Shown in pieces: positions 55,081 to 63,391 of a stretch of 64,000 bases of DNA. Both the position numbers and the translations under genes were made by a program. Every line of letters starts with the position of its first letter. Positions within the stretch are counted from its first letter, which is position 1. Source of the stretch: Candidatus Sulfotelmatobacter kueseliae (GTDB taxonomy: Bacteria > Acidobacteriota > Terriglobia > Terriglobales > Acidobacteriaceae); assembly GCA_900290255.1 (NCBI GenBank), contig OMOD01000007.1:46000-109999 (forward strand), in the 5' to 3' direction. Below the pieces are notes generated by a model, which worked only from the letters and a program-made list of their open reading frames with translations, ran no database searches and was not told where the DNA came from.

Positions 55081-55126
55081 ATGTGGGGACAGCCGCCCTC
55101 GGCTGTCCGGTCGAGCGAACCTCGAC
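55081..55126. repeat. Dispersed palindromic repeat, copy B
   Basis: GGGGACAGCCGCCCTCGGCTGTCC contains the stem GACAGCC/GGCTGTC and is followed by GGTCGAGCGAACCTCGAC, a second stem. It matches copy C at 63172-63218 nearly base for base and copy A at 47213-47284 apart from an insert. Just before it, CTCAGACC (55008) and GGTCTGAG (55033) form another inverted repeat. Confidence 0.7.
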
Positions 55127-55213
55127 GGCGAAGTCCTTCCGAGCACCAAGACCTGAAATCTTACCGAGGTTCGAGGTCCGACGCCAGGACCGGTCACGTA
55201 TAATGATGGCCTT

Positions 55214-55459
55214 ATGACAGCCTACGTTTACGTTTCTCTCAAGAAGAGCGTTCTCGATCCTCAGGGCAAGACGATCCAAGGCGCGTTAAACAAGATGGGA
55301 TATAAAGGACTGGGGAGCGTTCGCCAGGGAAAGTATTTCGAAATCATGCTCGATCAGGGAATCTCGCGGGAAGAGGCGCATAGCGAGATCGAACGGATCG
55401 CCCGCGAAGTGTTGACCAACCCGGTGATCGAAGAGTACCGATTCTCGCTGGCAGACTAG
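55214..55459 (+). CDS. purS: Phosphoribosylformylglycinamidine synthase subunit PurS
   Basis: 81 residues. PurS bridges PurQ and PurL in the fourth step of purine synthesis. MTAYVYVSLKKSVLDPQGKTIQGALNKMGYKGLGSVRQGKYFEIML is the typical family sequence and length. NPVIEEYRFSL ends the protein as usual. PurQ and PurL are not next to it; the next gene is on the other strand, so the subunits are encoded at separate sites. Confidence 0.92.
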   Translation: MTAYVYVSLKKSVLDPQGKTIQGALNKMGYKGLGSVRQGKYFEIMLDQGISREEAHSEIERIAREVLTNPVIEEYRFSLAD

Positions 55460-55474
55460 GAATCGGACGGGCTA

Positions 55475-57052
55475 TCAAGCCTCGGGCAGTTCCAGGGAGA
55501 TCGCTTTCCTGAGTCGCCGCAGTACCAGGGCTAGAGCCCCAATCCCCGCGAACCAGATGGCAAAGGCAACGTCCACCACCCACCGGGGCGCCTCGCCTAC
55601 CCGCCGCAGCAGGAACGGCAGAAAATTCCAGGTTGTGATGTGCACATAGTCCCACGAGTCATAAGTCATGGTTTCAGTGTTGAGTCCCCAGGCATCCATC
55701 TTGCCTAGCGCGAAGGCAGCGATGTTCTTGAAGCGCAGCGCGATCACAAACGTGGGATGGCCTAATTCTTCCATCTGGTAGATCTCGAGCGGCAGCCAGA
55801 AGGCCAGCGACGCAATCTGAACGATGAGGCTGGCCGCGACCAGGACAATGCCCGCGCGCCAGATCCATCGGCCAAGACTCGCGCGATACCGCACCAGCAG
55901 GGGAACTGCCAGGAACGCGGCCATCTCTACTGCGGTCGAAACGTAGCGGTCGCCCCAGGCAAAGTCGCCCGCCCAGTATGTATAACGCGCATAGAAGCTG
56001 ATGTAGCCGACCAGCAGCAAAAGCGACGTCACGGCATACGCTCGAACTTCGGCCTCTAGGCGCTTCCAAAGCAGAACGAAGAGCACGAGAGCGAGAACGA
56101 GCAGAGGGTCAAACAGGAAGATTGATTTCTCGGGCTGGAACAGTGCTCCGAGAACGCCTTCGTGAAACGGCGTGCTCCAGGGAAAATTCGCGGGCAGACT
56201 GGGATCCTGCATGCGCTGCACTTTCGCGAAAAGTGGGACGTAAGTTCCGGTCCACGAGCCGAAACGATAGAAATTGTAAGCGCGCTCGCAGAAAACGAAG
56301 AAGCCATAGACGGGCGCGGCAATCTTGCAGTAATCGAGAAGGCGCTGCCACAGCGCGCGGCCGCGCACCTGGTCGAACCACAGCACGATCGGCACCAGGG
56401 CGCAGCCTGCCATCAGGTCGAGGCCGGTCGTCAGGCGAGTCTGCAGGTTGAGGCCGAACGCTGCAGTGCCGATGAAGAGTGCCCGGCGGCTGCCCGTGCG
56501 CAGCCATTCGTATTCAAACGAGAATCCCACCAGGGTCAGAAGCATGATGTAGTTGTTCTCCATCATGTTCTGCGTGTAGTGCAGATGGGTGGTGCAGAAC
56601 AGCAATGCCAGCACACCGGCAACCGACTCCTTGACCCCGAAGCGCAACTGCCGGAGCAGCCGAAACGCGATCAGCGCGGTCAGCACGTTCACCAGGATAT
56701 TGGTGCTGTAGCTGACGACAATGCTCCGTACGGTGGGATCGTCCTCATATTCAGAGAAGATGGGCCAGTGCGCGATCCACGTCCCCACCACGTCGGCCGG
56801 CAGCATGAGCAGGGACTGGCCGATGCCAAACTGGCTGTAAATCCGCCCGCCACGTCCCGGTATCCCGAACTCGGGATACTCAGCGGGCAGCACCTGCGGT
56901 TGCGAAGTCCAGAGCCAGTGCGTCGTCTGCAGACGGTGAGTGGTGTCGGAAGTAGCCAGTTCGCCCGATTGCACGACAAAGGCGAGCAGGCCCGCCGTCA
57001 GACAGAGAAGAAATAGAGGATCGCGAAACCACCGTCCCAAGCAGGAGGTCAT
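55475..57052 (-). CDS. Multispanning membrane protein, glycosyltransferase-39-like (uncertain)
   Basis: About 525 residues from an ATG at 57052 (MTSCLGRWFRD); an ATG at 57070 would add six. Roughly ten to twelve hydrophobic helices are visible, such as PLFLLCLTAGLLAFVVQSG and SIFLFDPLLVLALVLFVLLW. An early extracytoplasmic loop with YPEFGIPGRGGRIYSQFGIGQSLLMLP and the helix pattern resemble the integral-membrane glycosyltransferase (PMT/ArnT-like) group that uses lipid-linked sugars. An Asp pair in the first loop, needed for GT39 activity, is not obvious. Function remains open. Confidence 0.6.
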   Translation of the reverse strand: MTSCLGRWFRDPLFLLCLTAGLLAFVVQSGELATSDTTHRLQTTHWLWTSQPQVLPAEYPEFGIPGRGGRIYSQFGIGQSLLMLPADVVGTWIAHWPIFSEYEDDPTVRSIVVSYSTNILVNVLTALIAFRLLRQLRFGVKESVAGVLALLFCTTHLHYTQNMMENNYIMLLTLVGFSFEYEWLRTGSRRALFIGTAAFGLNLQTRLTTGLDLMAGCALVPIVLWFDQVRGRALWQRLLDYCKIAAPVYGFFVFCERAYNFYRFGSWTGTYVPLFAKVQRMQDPSLPANFPWSTPFHEGVLGALFQPEKSIFLFDPLLVLALVLFVLLWKRLEAEVRAYAVTSLLLLVGYISFYARYTYWAGDFAWGDRYVSTAVEMAAFLAVPLLVRYRASLGRWIWRAGIVLVAASLIVQIASLAFWLPLEIYQMEELGHPTFVIALRFKNIAAFALGKMDAWGLNTETMTYDSWDYVHITTWNFLPFLLRRVGEAPRWVVDVAFAIWFAGIGALALVLRRLRKAISLELPEA

Positions 57053-57166
57053 CGCTATGGATGGTAACAAAACCGGGCGGCGGACCTGCTTGGATTGTCA
57101 TTCGGAGCGGAAGGGATGGGATCGTGGAGTCCCATGCTTCGCAAGGCAGGCGAGGCGTCCGAGAGC

Positions 57167-57763
57167 TTTTGGGTGGCGCAGCGCTTCAGCGCTGCGATTC
57201 AAGCTGTTAAGGTGGCCGGCTTCAGCCGCTGGGGTACCTCGTCCATCGCAAACTCCGGCCGCGCCGAAATGTAGGGATAGTCAGCGAGTGCGGTCACCAA
57301 CCCCTGCTTTATTGGATTTTGCCGGATATATTGTTTGAAGTTGTAATAGTCTTCCGCTCCGCGAACGCGCCGGTCGCAGAAACTCTTCTCCCAGATTTCG
57401 CTGACGAATCCCAGCTCTTTTTTCGCCCGATAGGAAAATCCTCCCTTGATCAATTGCAGAGATCGTTCGAGGCTGACCGCGGGTGAAATCAGCAGGTGAA
57501 AGTGATCGGGCATCAGCACAAATTCGTGCAGCAGATAGTTCTTGTGGTCTCGGTAGTGGAACAGCACTTCCACAAAGAGCCGTGCCATCGGATCTTTGCG
57601 AAACAGCGGTGTTCGTTGAGCGGTGGAAGCGGTGATGAAGTAAACGCTGTATCCGGTATTGCCTCGGGGCGGTGCGGCCATAAGTACCTCAGTACCTCGG
57701 CGGCTAAAGCCGTTCTTTCATAGCCAATCTATCGCAGCGCTGAAAGCGCTGCGCCACCCAAAA
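57167..57763 (-). mobile_element. RAYT transposase unit flanked by inverted REP-like palindromes
   Basis: The left end TTTTGGGTGGCGCAGCGC continues TTCAGCGCTGCGAT (57167-57198). The right end (57731-57763) is its inverted copy with one extra base in the loop. Each end is itself a stem-loop (GCAGCGC/GCGCTGC). Internal to these, CGGCTTCAGCCGCTGGGGTAC (left, 57217-57237) and its inverted counterpart around 57695-57713 (GTACCTCGGCGGCTAAAGCCG) form a second pair. Both pairs bracket the single transposase gene. About 597 bp in all. Confidence 0.75.
57199..57681 (-). CDS. REP-associated tyrosine transposase (RAYT, Y1/HUH type)
   Basis: 160 residues. YSVYFITASTAQRTPLFR opens the Y1 transposase fold, and LMPDHFHLLI contains the HUH metal motif (HFH). 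ERSLQLIKGGFSYRAKKEL and IWEKSFCDRRVRGAEDYYNFKQYIRQNPIKQGLV are the usual RAYT blocks; the Tyr in QYIRQNP is the candidate nucleophile. Such enzymes nick single-stranded DNA at REP palindromes and are generally domesticated, single-copy genes. The flanking inverted REP-like stems fit this. The protein's last residues run into the inner left repeat. Confidence 0.92.
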   Translation of the reverse strand: MAAPPRGNTGYSVYFITASTAQRTPLFRKDPMARLFVEVLFHYRDHKNYLLHEFVLMPDHFHLLISPAVSLERSLQLIKGGFSYRAKKELGFVSEIWEKSFCDRRVRGAEDYYNFKQYIRQNPIKQGLVTALADYPYISARPEFAMDEVPQRLKPATLTA

Positions 57764-57829
57764 GCAGTTTTGCACAGATTCCGGTTCCGATTTGAACTGC
57801 ACCCCTTTCCCCTGCTACCGCATCTAAAA

Positions 57830-57859
57830 CTTGACAATGATCCACTCAGGTTCTATCAT
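57830..57859 (+). promoter_or_regulatory. dnaK promoter with HAIR-like HspR site
   Basis: TTGACA (57831-57836) is a perfect -35 box, followed after exactly 17 bp by TATCAT (57854-57859). Overlapping the -35 is CTTGACA-N7-ACTCAGG (57830-57850), matching the HAIR consensus CTTGAGT-N7-ACTCAAG in 11 of 14 positions with the correct spacing. HAIR is bound by HspR, and an hspR gene is the last of this cluster. Further inverted repeats lie downstream: GTGCTT-N7-AAGCAC (57860-57878) and the pair TGACAATGAT (57832) / ATCATTGTCA (57892). Confidence 0.7.
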
Positions 57860-57935
57860 GTGCTTGATATAAAAGCACTTGCTAGAAATAAATCATTGTC
57901 AGCAAAGGACTTATCAAGTTTAGGAGGACCGTTTT

Positions 57936-59873
57936 ATGAGCAAGATTATCGGAATTGACCTGGGGACAACCAATTCCTGCGTGGCTGTCATGGAGGGCGG
58001 TGAGCCCAAAGTGATCCCCAATGAAGAAGGAGGGCGGACCACGCCTTCCGTGGTCGGCTTCACCAAGACCGGAGAGCGGCTGGTGGGGCAGGTGGCCAAG
58101 CGGCAGGCCATCACTAATCCGGAAAACACCGTGTATTCGATCAAGCGGTTCATGGGACGCCGCTTCGACGAAGTCAGCGAAGAAATGAAGATGGTCCCAT
58201 TCAAAGTCGTGCAGTCGGGCGACCACGTCGGCGTGATGGCGCAGGGCAAGGAGTATACTCCGCCGCAGATTTCGGCGCTGATCCTGCAGAAACTGAAGAA
58301 GGCGGCGGAAGACTATCTCGGCGAAAAGGTCACCGAGGCGGTCATCACCGTGCCCGCGTATTTCAACGATGCGCAGCGGCAAGCCACCAAAGACGCCGGG
58401 CAGATTGCCGGGCTGGAAGTGAAGCGCATCATCAACGAGCCGACGGCGGCGGCGCTCGCCTACGGTCTCGACAAAGGAAAAGACGAGACCATCGCCGTTT
58501 ATGACTTTGGCGGCGGCACCTTCGATATTTCCATCCTGGAAGTCGGCGAGGGCGTGATCGAGGTCAAGGCTACCAACGGCGACACCCACCTGGGCGGCGA
58601 CAACCTGGATCAGCGGTTGGTGGATTGGCTGATTGACGAGTTCAAGAAAGACGAAGGCCTCGACCTGCGCGGCAAGGGCAATGAGATGGCGCTGCAGCGT
58701 CTGCGCGACGCGGCGGAGCGCGCCAAGATTGAGCTTTCGACCACCATGGAGACCGAAATCAATCTGCCCTTCATCACGGCGGATGCCAGCGGCCCCAAGC
58801 ACCTGGTCAAAAAACTGACCCGGGCCAAGCTCGAAGGCATGGTCGAGGACCTCATTCAGCGCTCGGTCGGCCCGTGCAAGCAGTGCATGAAAGATGCGGG
58901 TATCGACGCCAGCAAGATCAACGAAGTCGTGCTGGTCGGCGGGCAGACCCGCATGCCTCGCATCCAGCAGCTGGTAAAAGAGCTGTTCGGACGCGAAGGC
59001 CACAAGGGCGTGAATCCCGACGAAGTGGTCGCGGTGGGTGCGGCGATTCAGGGCGGCGTGCTCAAGGGGGAAGTCAAAGACCTGTTGCTGCTCGACGTAA
59101 CTCCGCTGACGCTCTCGATCGAGACGCTGGGCGGGGTTTCCACCCCGATGATCCCGCGCAACACGACCATTCCGACCCGCAAGACGGAGACGTTCTCGAC
59201 CGCGGCCGACAGCCAGACCTCGGTTGAAGTCCACGTGCTGCAGGGTGAGCGCCCCATGGCGGGGCAGAACCGGACGCTGGGCAAGTTCCACCTGACTGGC
59301 ATTCCGCCGGCTCCGCGCGGCGTGCCGCAAATCGAGGTGACGTTCGATATTGACGCCAACGGCATCCTGAACGTGACCGCGAAAGATACGGCCACGCAAA
59401 AGGACCAGAAGATCACGATTACGTCGTCCTCCGGCCTGTCGAAGGACGAGGTCGAGCGCATGGCCAAGGAGGCCGACGCGCACTCGGCCGAAGACAAGGT
59501 CAAGCGCGACGAAATCGAAGCCCGCAACCAGCTCGACTCGATGGTCTACAACATCGAGAAGATGCTGCGCGAGCAAGGCGACAAGATTTCGGGCTCGGAG
59601 CGCGGCGACGTCGAAAACGCTGTGGCCGACGCCAAGAAGGCGCTGGAATCGAACGACAAGACCACTATGGACAAGGCCCGCGAAAAGCTGACCCAGGCTT
59701 CGCACAAGCTGGCCGAGCAGATGTACAAGGCGGCCCAGGCGCAGCCGGGGGCTGGTCCGGGAGCAGGTGGTCCGACGCCCGGAGCAGGTGCCCAGCCCGG
59801 CGGCGACGGCAAGGCCAAGAAAGACGAAGGCGTGATCGACGCCGAGTACGTGGATGTAGAAGATAAAAAGTAA
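57936..59873 (+). CDS. dnaK: Chaperone DnaK (Hsp70)
   Basis: 645 residues, normal length. TAGGAGG lies about eight bases before the ATG. The ATPase domain has [65 protein letters not shown] and [14 protein letters not shown]. The peptide-binding domain has [19 protein letters not shown], and the helical lid and a Gly/Pro/Ala tail end in [12 protein letters not shown]. It folds and rescues proteins with DnaJ, encoded 300 bp downstream. A grpE gene is not in the cluster. Expression is probably heat-induced by release of HspR from the promoter. Confidence 0.98.
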   Translation: MSKIIGIDLGTTNSCVAVMEGGEPKVIPNEEGGRTTPSVVGFTKTGERLVGQVAKRQAITNPENTVYSIKRFMGRRFDEVSEEMKMVPFKVVQSGDHVGVMAQGKEYTPPQISALILQKLKKAAEDYLGEKVTEAVITVPAYFNDAQRQATKDAGQIAGLEVKRIINEPTAAALAYGLDKGKDETIAVYDFGGGTFDISILEVGEGVIEVKATNGDTHLGGDNLDQRLVDWLIDEFKKDEGLDLRGKGNEMALQRLRDAAERAKIELSTTMETEINLPFITADASGPKHLVKKLTRAKLEGMVEDLIQRSVGPCKQCMKDAGIDASKINEVVLVGGQTRMPRIQQLVKELFGREGHKGVNPDEVVAVGAAIQGGVLKGEVKDLLLLDVTPLTLSIETLGGVSTPMIPRNTTIPTRKTETFSTAADSQTSVEVHVLQGERPMAGQNRTLGKFHLTGIPPAPRGVPQIEVTFDIDANGILNVTAKDTATQKDQKITITSSSGLSKDEVERMAKEADAHSAEDKVKRDEIEARNQLDSMVYNIEKMLREQGDKISGSERGDVENAVADAKKALESNDKTTMDKAREKLTQASHKLAEQMYKAAQAQPGAGPGAGGPTPGAGAQPGGDGKAKKDEGVIDAEYVDVEDKK

Positions 59874-59878
59874 GACTG

Positions 59879-59940
59879 GGCCACGGATTCACACGGATCA
59901 ATAAAGCCGCTAATCCGTGAGATCCGTGGCCAGCTTTTTT
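59879..59940 (+). terminator. Rho-independent-like hairpin after dnaK
   Basis: GGCCACGGAT (59879-59888) pairs with ATCCGTGGCC (59922-59931), with extra pairing of CACGGAT/ATCCGTG inside, and six T follow at 59935-59940. The left arm CCACGGATTCACACGGAT also occurs at 63144, so the hairpin belongs to a dispersed repeat family. It probably limits readthrough from dnaK to dnaJ. The T-run abuts the GGAGG of the next small gene. Confidence 0.6.
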
Positions 59941-59951
59941 GGAGGATGGAT

Positions 59952-60134
59952 TTGGATTTTCAGGTCAATGGTGAAACGTATTTCTTGAGCCTCGCCGAGG
60001 ATGAGAGGCGGTGGCTCGTTTTTGTGGAAAGTGCCACGGGCAGGCGGCCGATCCCTGTCTATGTGGATGTCCCGGAGTCCGAGGATTTGACGCTGGTGGT
60101 AGAAGATAAAGAGCGGCGGAAGATTCTGAATTAA
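59952..60134 (+). CDS. Small conserved-looking protein between dnaK and dnaJ
   Basis: 60 residues from a TTG at 59952, which is six bases after GGAGG (59941-59945). An ATG at 59946 would add two residues but touches the GGAGG, so the TTG is more likely. The protein reads DFQVNGETYFLSLAEDERRWLVFVES and VYVDVPESEDLTLVVEDKERRKILN, a predicted beta-rich small domain without membrane segment. Its place between two chaperone genes suggests an accessory role, but I do not recognise it. Confidence 0.7.
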   Translation: MDFQVNGETYFLSLAEDERRWLVFVESATGRRPIPVYVDVPESEDLTLVVEDKERRKILN

Positions 60135-60172
60135 ACTCGGTTCGTCCCTGACTCGATTTAAGATTACGCTGA

Positions 60173-61420
60173 ATGGCAACTACTACCAAGAAGGACTACT
60201 ACGAGATTCTCGGCGTTAAGAAGTCCGCCTCAGCCGAGGACATCCGCAAGGCATTCCGCAAGCTGGCGCGCAAGTACCATCCGGACGTCAATCCTGGCGA
60301 CAAGTCGGCCGAAGAGAAGTTCAAGGCGCTCTCCGAGGCCAACGACGTTCTCAGCGATCCCAAGAAGCGCAAAATCTACGACCAGGTCGGGTTCTACTCC
60401 GACAACATTGATCCGGCGACAGCGGAAGCCTATGCGCGCGCCGGAGGCGGAGCGGGCGAGGGCTTTCCGGGAGGATTTCCAGGGGGTTTCCAGAGTGGGG
60501 CGCAGCAGGGCGGCCAGGGCGTTCCTTTCGATTTCGGCGGGTTCGATTTTTCGGATTTGGTCGACAGCGCGGGCCGCGGCCGCAAGAGCAGCGGCGGTGG
60601 GGGCAGCAGCTTTCGCGACATCTTCGGTTCGATGTTCGGCGGCGGGCGCGGCACACCGCCAGCCGAAGAAGGTCCTGAGCCGGGCGCCGATCTCGAATAT
60701 CAGGTGAATGTGCCTTTCTGGACGGCCATCCGCGGCGGCGTGATGCGGCTGAACATAACGCGGCACGATGTCTGCTCGCAGTGCCACGGGCAGGGGTTTC
60801 TCGAGTCGCCGGGCAAATGCCCGGAGTGTGGCGGGACCGGCCAGATCACCCAGACCGGCGGGCGGATGAAATTCAACGTGCAGTGCCCGCGCTGCCACGG
60901 GACGGGCAAGAATCTGACCACCTGCCCCACCTGCCACGGCGAGGGAACGGTGACGAAGACCGAACCGCTCGAAGTACGCATCAAGCCCGGAACGCGCGAC
61001 GGGCAGCGCATCCGGGTGCCAGGCAAGGGCAACGCCGGGGTTCACGGAGGTGCGGCGGGCGATCTCTACGCGATTATCCGCACCGGGGAGCACCCAATTT
61101 TCCGGCGCGAAGGCGATGACATCTACCTGACCGTCCCGGTGAGCGCCACCGAAGTCGCGCTGGGCGCCAAGATCGAGGTCCCGACTGTGGACGGCCGCGC
61201 CCTGCTGAAAATTCCCCCCGGCACGCACTCGGGTCAGAAACTGCGCCTGCGCGAAAAAGGCGTGCCTTCGGCTACAAAAGAAGGCGTGCGCGGAGACGAG
61301 ATCGTCGAGATCACAGTGACTGTTCCGATGCCGCGCGACGAGCGGACGAAAGAACTGCTGCGGGAACTGGCCAAGCTGAATCCGGAAGACCCGCGGGCCG
61401 AGCTGTGGAGCAGGGTGTAG
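60173..61420 (+). CDS. dnaJ: Chaperone DnaJ (type I Hsp40)
   Basis: 415 residues. The J-domain (about 8-72) reads [36 protein letters not shown], with the HPD that stimulates DnaK. A long Gly/Phe-rich linker (about 85-175) follows. Four zinc-binding motifs are present: [24 protein letters not shown] and CPTCHGEG. The C-terminal substrate-binding part includes [40 protein letters not shown] and [14 protein letters not shown]. It delivers substrates to DnaK. The linker is somewhat longer than in E. coli. Confidence 0.97.
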   Translation: MATTTKKDYYEILGVKKSASAEDIRKAFRKLARKYHPDVNPGDKSAEEKFKALSEANDVLSDPKKRKIYDQVGFYSDNIDPATAEAYARAGGGAGEGFPGGFPGGFQSGAQQGGQGVPFDFGGFDFSDLVDSAGRGRKSSGGGGSSFRDIFGSMFGGGRGTPPAEEGPEPGADLEYQVNVPFWTAIRGGVMRLNITRHDVCSQCHGQGFLESPGKCPECGGTGQITQTGGRMKFNVQCPRCHGTGKNLTTCPTCHGEGTVTKTEPLEVRIKPGTRDGQRIRVPGKGNAGVHGGAAGDLYAIIRTGEHPIFRREGDDIYLTVPVSATEVALGAKIEVPTVDGRALLKIPPGTHSGQKLRLREKGVPSATKEGVRGDEIVEITVTVPMPRDERTKELLRELAKLNPEDPRAELWSRV

Positions 61421-61426
61421 GCCGGG

Positions 61427-61499
61427 TTTTCGATTGCTGAATGCCGATTGAAAACTGTGCTCTCAGCCCCCGGTGGCGTCCACAATCGGCAATCGAAAA
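61427..61499. repeat. Inverted repeat downstream of dnaJ; rest of the gap has no gene
   Basis: TTTTCGATTGCTGAATGCCGATTG (read as arms TTTTCGATTGC and GCCGATTG, 61427-61450) pairs with CAATCGGCAATCGAAAA (61483-61499) except for a seven-base insert in the left arm. It may act as terminator for dnaJ. The remaining gap to 61725 is AT-rich around 61555-61600 and probably contains the promoter of the permease gene; no gene is visible. Confidence 0.6.
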
Positions 61500-61725
61500 T
61501 CAGCGATCGAGAATTCCCCATTACCTCCGTACCACACCCCTCGCTTACAAAATTTGCAAAAAAACTCAAAAATAACTTGCATCTGTGGAAATTTGCCGTA
61601 ATCTCTAACTGCGAACTAACTCCGCCGAAATGCCCGGGAAATCGCACGATCCCGGGAGCCGCGAACGGAAAGTCAAGGGAGACGCGGTGGTGAGAGTGAG
61701 TCGCTTGAGGAGGAAGACATAGAAA

Positions 61726-63135
61726 TTGGCAACCGCTAGCGCCCCGCGTCGACAACTCGAACATCCCCAACCCCTCGCCGCCGTCCCCAACCGGAAAAGA
61801 TTCGTCCGCCTCACGCTCTGGCCCCTGGTCGCCGCCACCTTCTTTATGGTGTCGGGCGGAACCTATGGCACAGAAGAGATCGTGCATGGCGCCGGCTACG
61901 GACGCGCGATCCTGATTCTGCTCGTCACGCCTCTGCTCTGGAGCCTGCCGACCGCCTTCATGATCGGCGAGCTTTCGAGCGCGCTGCCCTTCGAAGGTGG
62001 ATACTACGCCTGGGTGCGCCGCGCCATGGGCAACTTCTGGGGATTTCAGGAAGCCTGGCTTTCGCTGGTGGCGTCCATTTTCGATATGGCGATCTATCCC
62101 ACGCTATTCGTGGCCTACCTGACCCGGATGTTCCCGTGGTTCCAGGAGGGCAATCGCGGATGGTGGGTGGCATTGTTCGTCGTGGTCGCGTGCGCACTGC
62201 TGAATATTGCCGGGGTGAAGGTGGTGTCGCTCACCTCGCTGTGGCTGTTCCTGGCGCTGTCAGCGCCCTTCGTGGCGATCGTGATACTGGCGCCGTTCAA
62301 GGTCAGCGCGCTGGTCAACGCCGTGACCAAGCCAACGACTTCCACCGTAGACATTCTGGGCGGCCTGCTCATCTGCATGTGGAACTACATGGGATGGGAC
62401 AATGCCTCGACCATCGCGACCGAAGTCGAGCGTCCGCAGCGCACTTATCCGCGGGCGATGCTGGTCGCGGTCTGCATCGTAGCCGTGAGCTACATCCTGC
62501 CCTTCGCCGCCATGTGGATGACCGGCCTGAAGGCCACCGCATGGGAGACCGGCTCATGGGCTGACATCGCGGGACTGTTGGGCGGGCCGCTGCTGCGTAT
62601 CGGCGTGGTGCTCGGTGGCATGATGAGTGCCTTCGGCATGTTCAACGCGCTGGTGATGAGCTATTCGCGCCTGCCGCTGGCCATGGCGCAGGACGGCATG
62701 CTCCCCAGCGTCTTCGGCAAACTGCAGAAGAAGTCGCGGGCGCCCTGGGTTGCCATCATCGGGCTGGCCATCGGATGGGCGATGTGCCTGGGCCTGGGCT
62801 TTGCCCGTCTGGTCACGCTCGACATTCTCCTCTACGGCTTCAGCCTGGTGCTGGAGTTCATGGCGCTGGCGGTGCTGCGCTTCCGCGAACCGGAACTGGC
62901 TCGGCCGTTCAGGGTACCGGGCGGGTTGTTCGGAGCCATCGCCATCGGCATTCCTCCGGCTCTGTTGCTCGGCTTCTCGGTGGTGAGGAGCGAACATGAG
63001 TCGGTGCTCGGCATGAGTTCGTTTGCCTTCGGAATGATCCTGATCGCGGCTGGCTTCGTGGCCTATTTCGTTAATCACGCGCTCAAGCCGGCGGGGTGGT
63101 CGGCGCCCGAAAGCAAACCACAGCCCGCGGCCTAG
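61726..63135 (+). CDS. APC-superfamily amino-acid permease
   Basis: 469 residues from a TTG at 61726; GAGGAGGAAG lies about a dozen bases upstream. Twelve hydrophobic helices are visible. LTLWPLVAATFFMVSGGTYGTEEIVHGAGYGRAILIL corresponds to TM1 with its unwound glycine motif. ALPFEGGYYAWVRRAMGNFWGFQEAW, GGLLICMWNYMGWDNASTIATEVERPQRTYPRAMLVA and SYSRLPLAMAQDGMLPSVFGKLQKKSRAPWVAI are standard APC sequences. It imports or exchanges amino acids or related amines by proton coupling. It sits between dnaJ and hspR without an obvious stress role. Confidence 0.93.
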   Translation: MATASAPRRQLEHPQPLAAVPNRKRFVRLTLWPLVAATFFMVSGGTYGTEEIVHGAGYGRAILILLVTPLLWSLPTAFMIGELSSALPFEGGYYAWVRRAMGNFWGFQEAWLSLVASIFDMAIYPTLFVAYLTRMFPWFQEGNRGWWVALFVVVACALLNIAGVKVVSLTSLWLFLALSAPFVAIVILAPFKVSALVNAVTKPTTSTVDILGGLLICMWNYMGWDNASTIATEVERPQRTYPRAMLVAVCIVAVSYILPFAAMWMTGLKATAWETGSWADIAGLLGGPLLRIGVVLGGMMSAFGMFNALVMSYSRLPLAMAQDGMLPSVFGKLQKKSRAPWVAIIGLAIGWAMCLGLGFARLVTLDILLYGFSLVLEFMALAVLRFREPELARPFRVPGGLFGAIAIGIPPALLLGFSVVRSEHESVLGMSSFAFGMILIAAGFVAYFVNHALKPAGWSAPESKPQPAA

Positions 63136-63142
63136 ATTCATT

Positions 63143-63245
63143 GCCACGGATTCACACGGATCCACCAGATCATGTTGGGGACAGCCGCCCTCGGCTGTCC
63201 GGCCGAGCGAAGCTCGACAGCGCTAGAATCCGTGCTGATCCGTGG
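63143..63245. repeat. Hairpin of the CCACGGATTCACACGGAT family enclosing dispersed repeat copy C
   Basis: GCCACGGATTCACACGGATC (63143-63162) pairs with the arm GAATCCGTGCTGATCCGTGGC-like (63226-63245). Inside sits copy C of the GGGACAGCC repeat (63172-63218), itself made of two stems. The outer arms are the same family as the hairpin after dnaK at 59879-59931. A degenerate right arm (ATCCGTGAAAATCTGTGG) is at 44337. Confidence 0.65.
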
Positions 63246-63274
63246 CTGATTTGTTTCTGCTATAAATAGTCGCG

Positions 63275-63391
63275 ATGACCAAACGCAAATCTAAAGGTGC
63301 ATACATGTTGAGCCGATTTGCGGGCGTGAGCGAAGCGGGAGCCCGCAGGCGAAATCCCGAGCGGAGCGAGGGAACCCGTGACCAAGCGTAA
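63275..63391 (+). pseudogene. Duplicated 5-prime end of hspR leading to a 38-codon ORF
   Basis: ATG at 63275 reads MTKRKSKGAYM, the same eleven residues that start hspR 103 bp downstream. The two DNA copies differ at the start codon (ATG/GTG) and at five third-codon positions only. After the eleventh codon this copy continues as unrelated, Arg/Glu-rich sequence encoded by a palindromic insert (63308-63377) and stops at 63389-63391. TATAAA at 63261-63266 lies eight bases before the ATG and looks like a -10 box, so the original hspR start may have been here. Confidence 0.6.

Noticed and set aside
57882-59705. 607-codon open frame antisense to dnaK
   Set aside because: Its composition is a mirror of dnaK codon use; it has no ribosome site or domain, and dnaK is certain.
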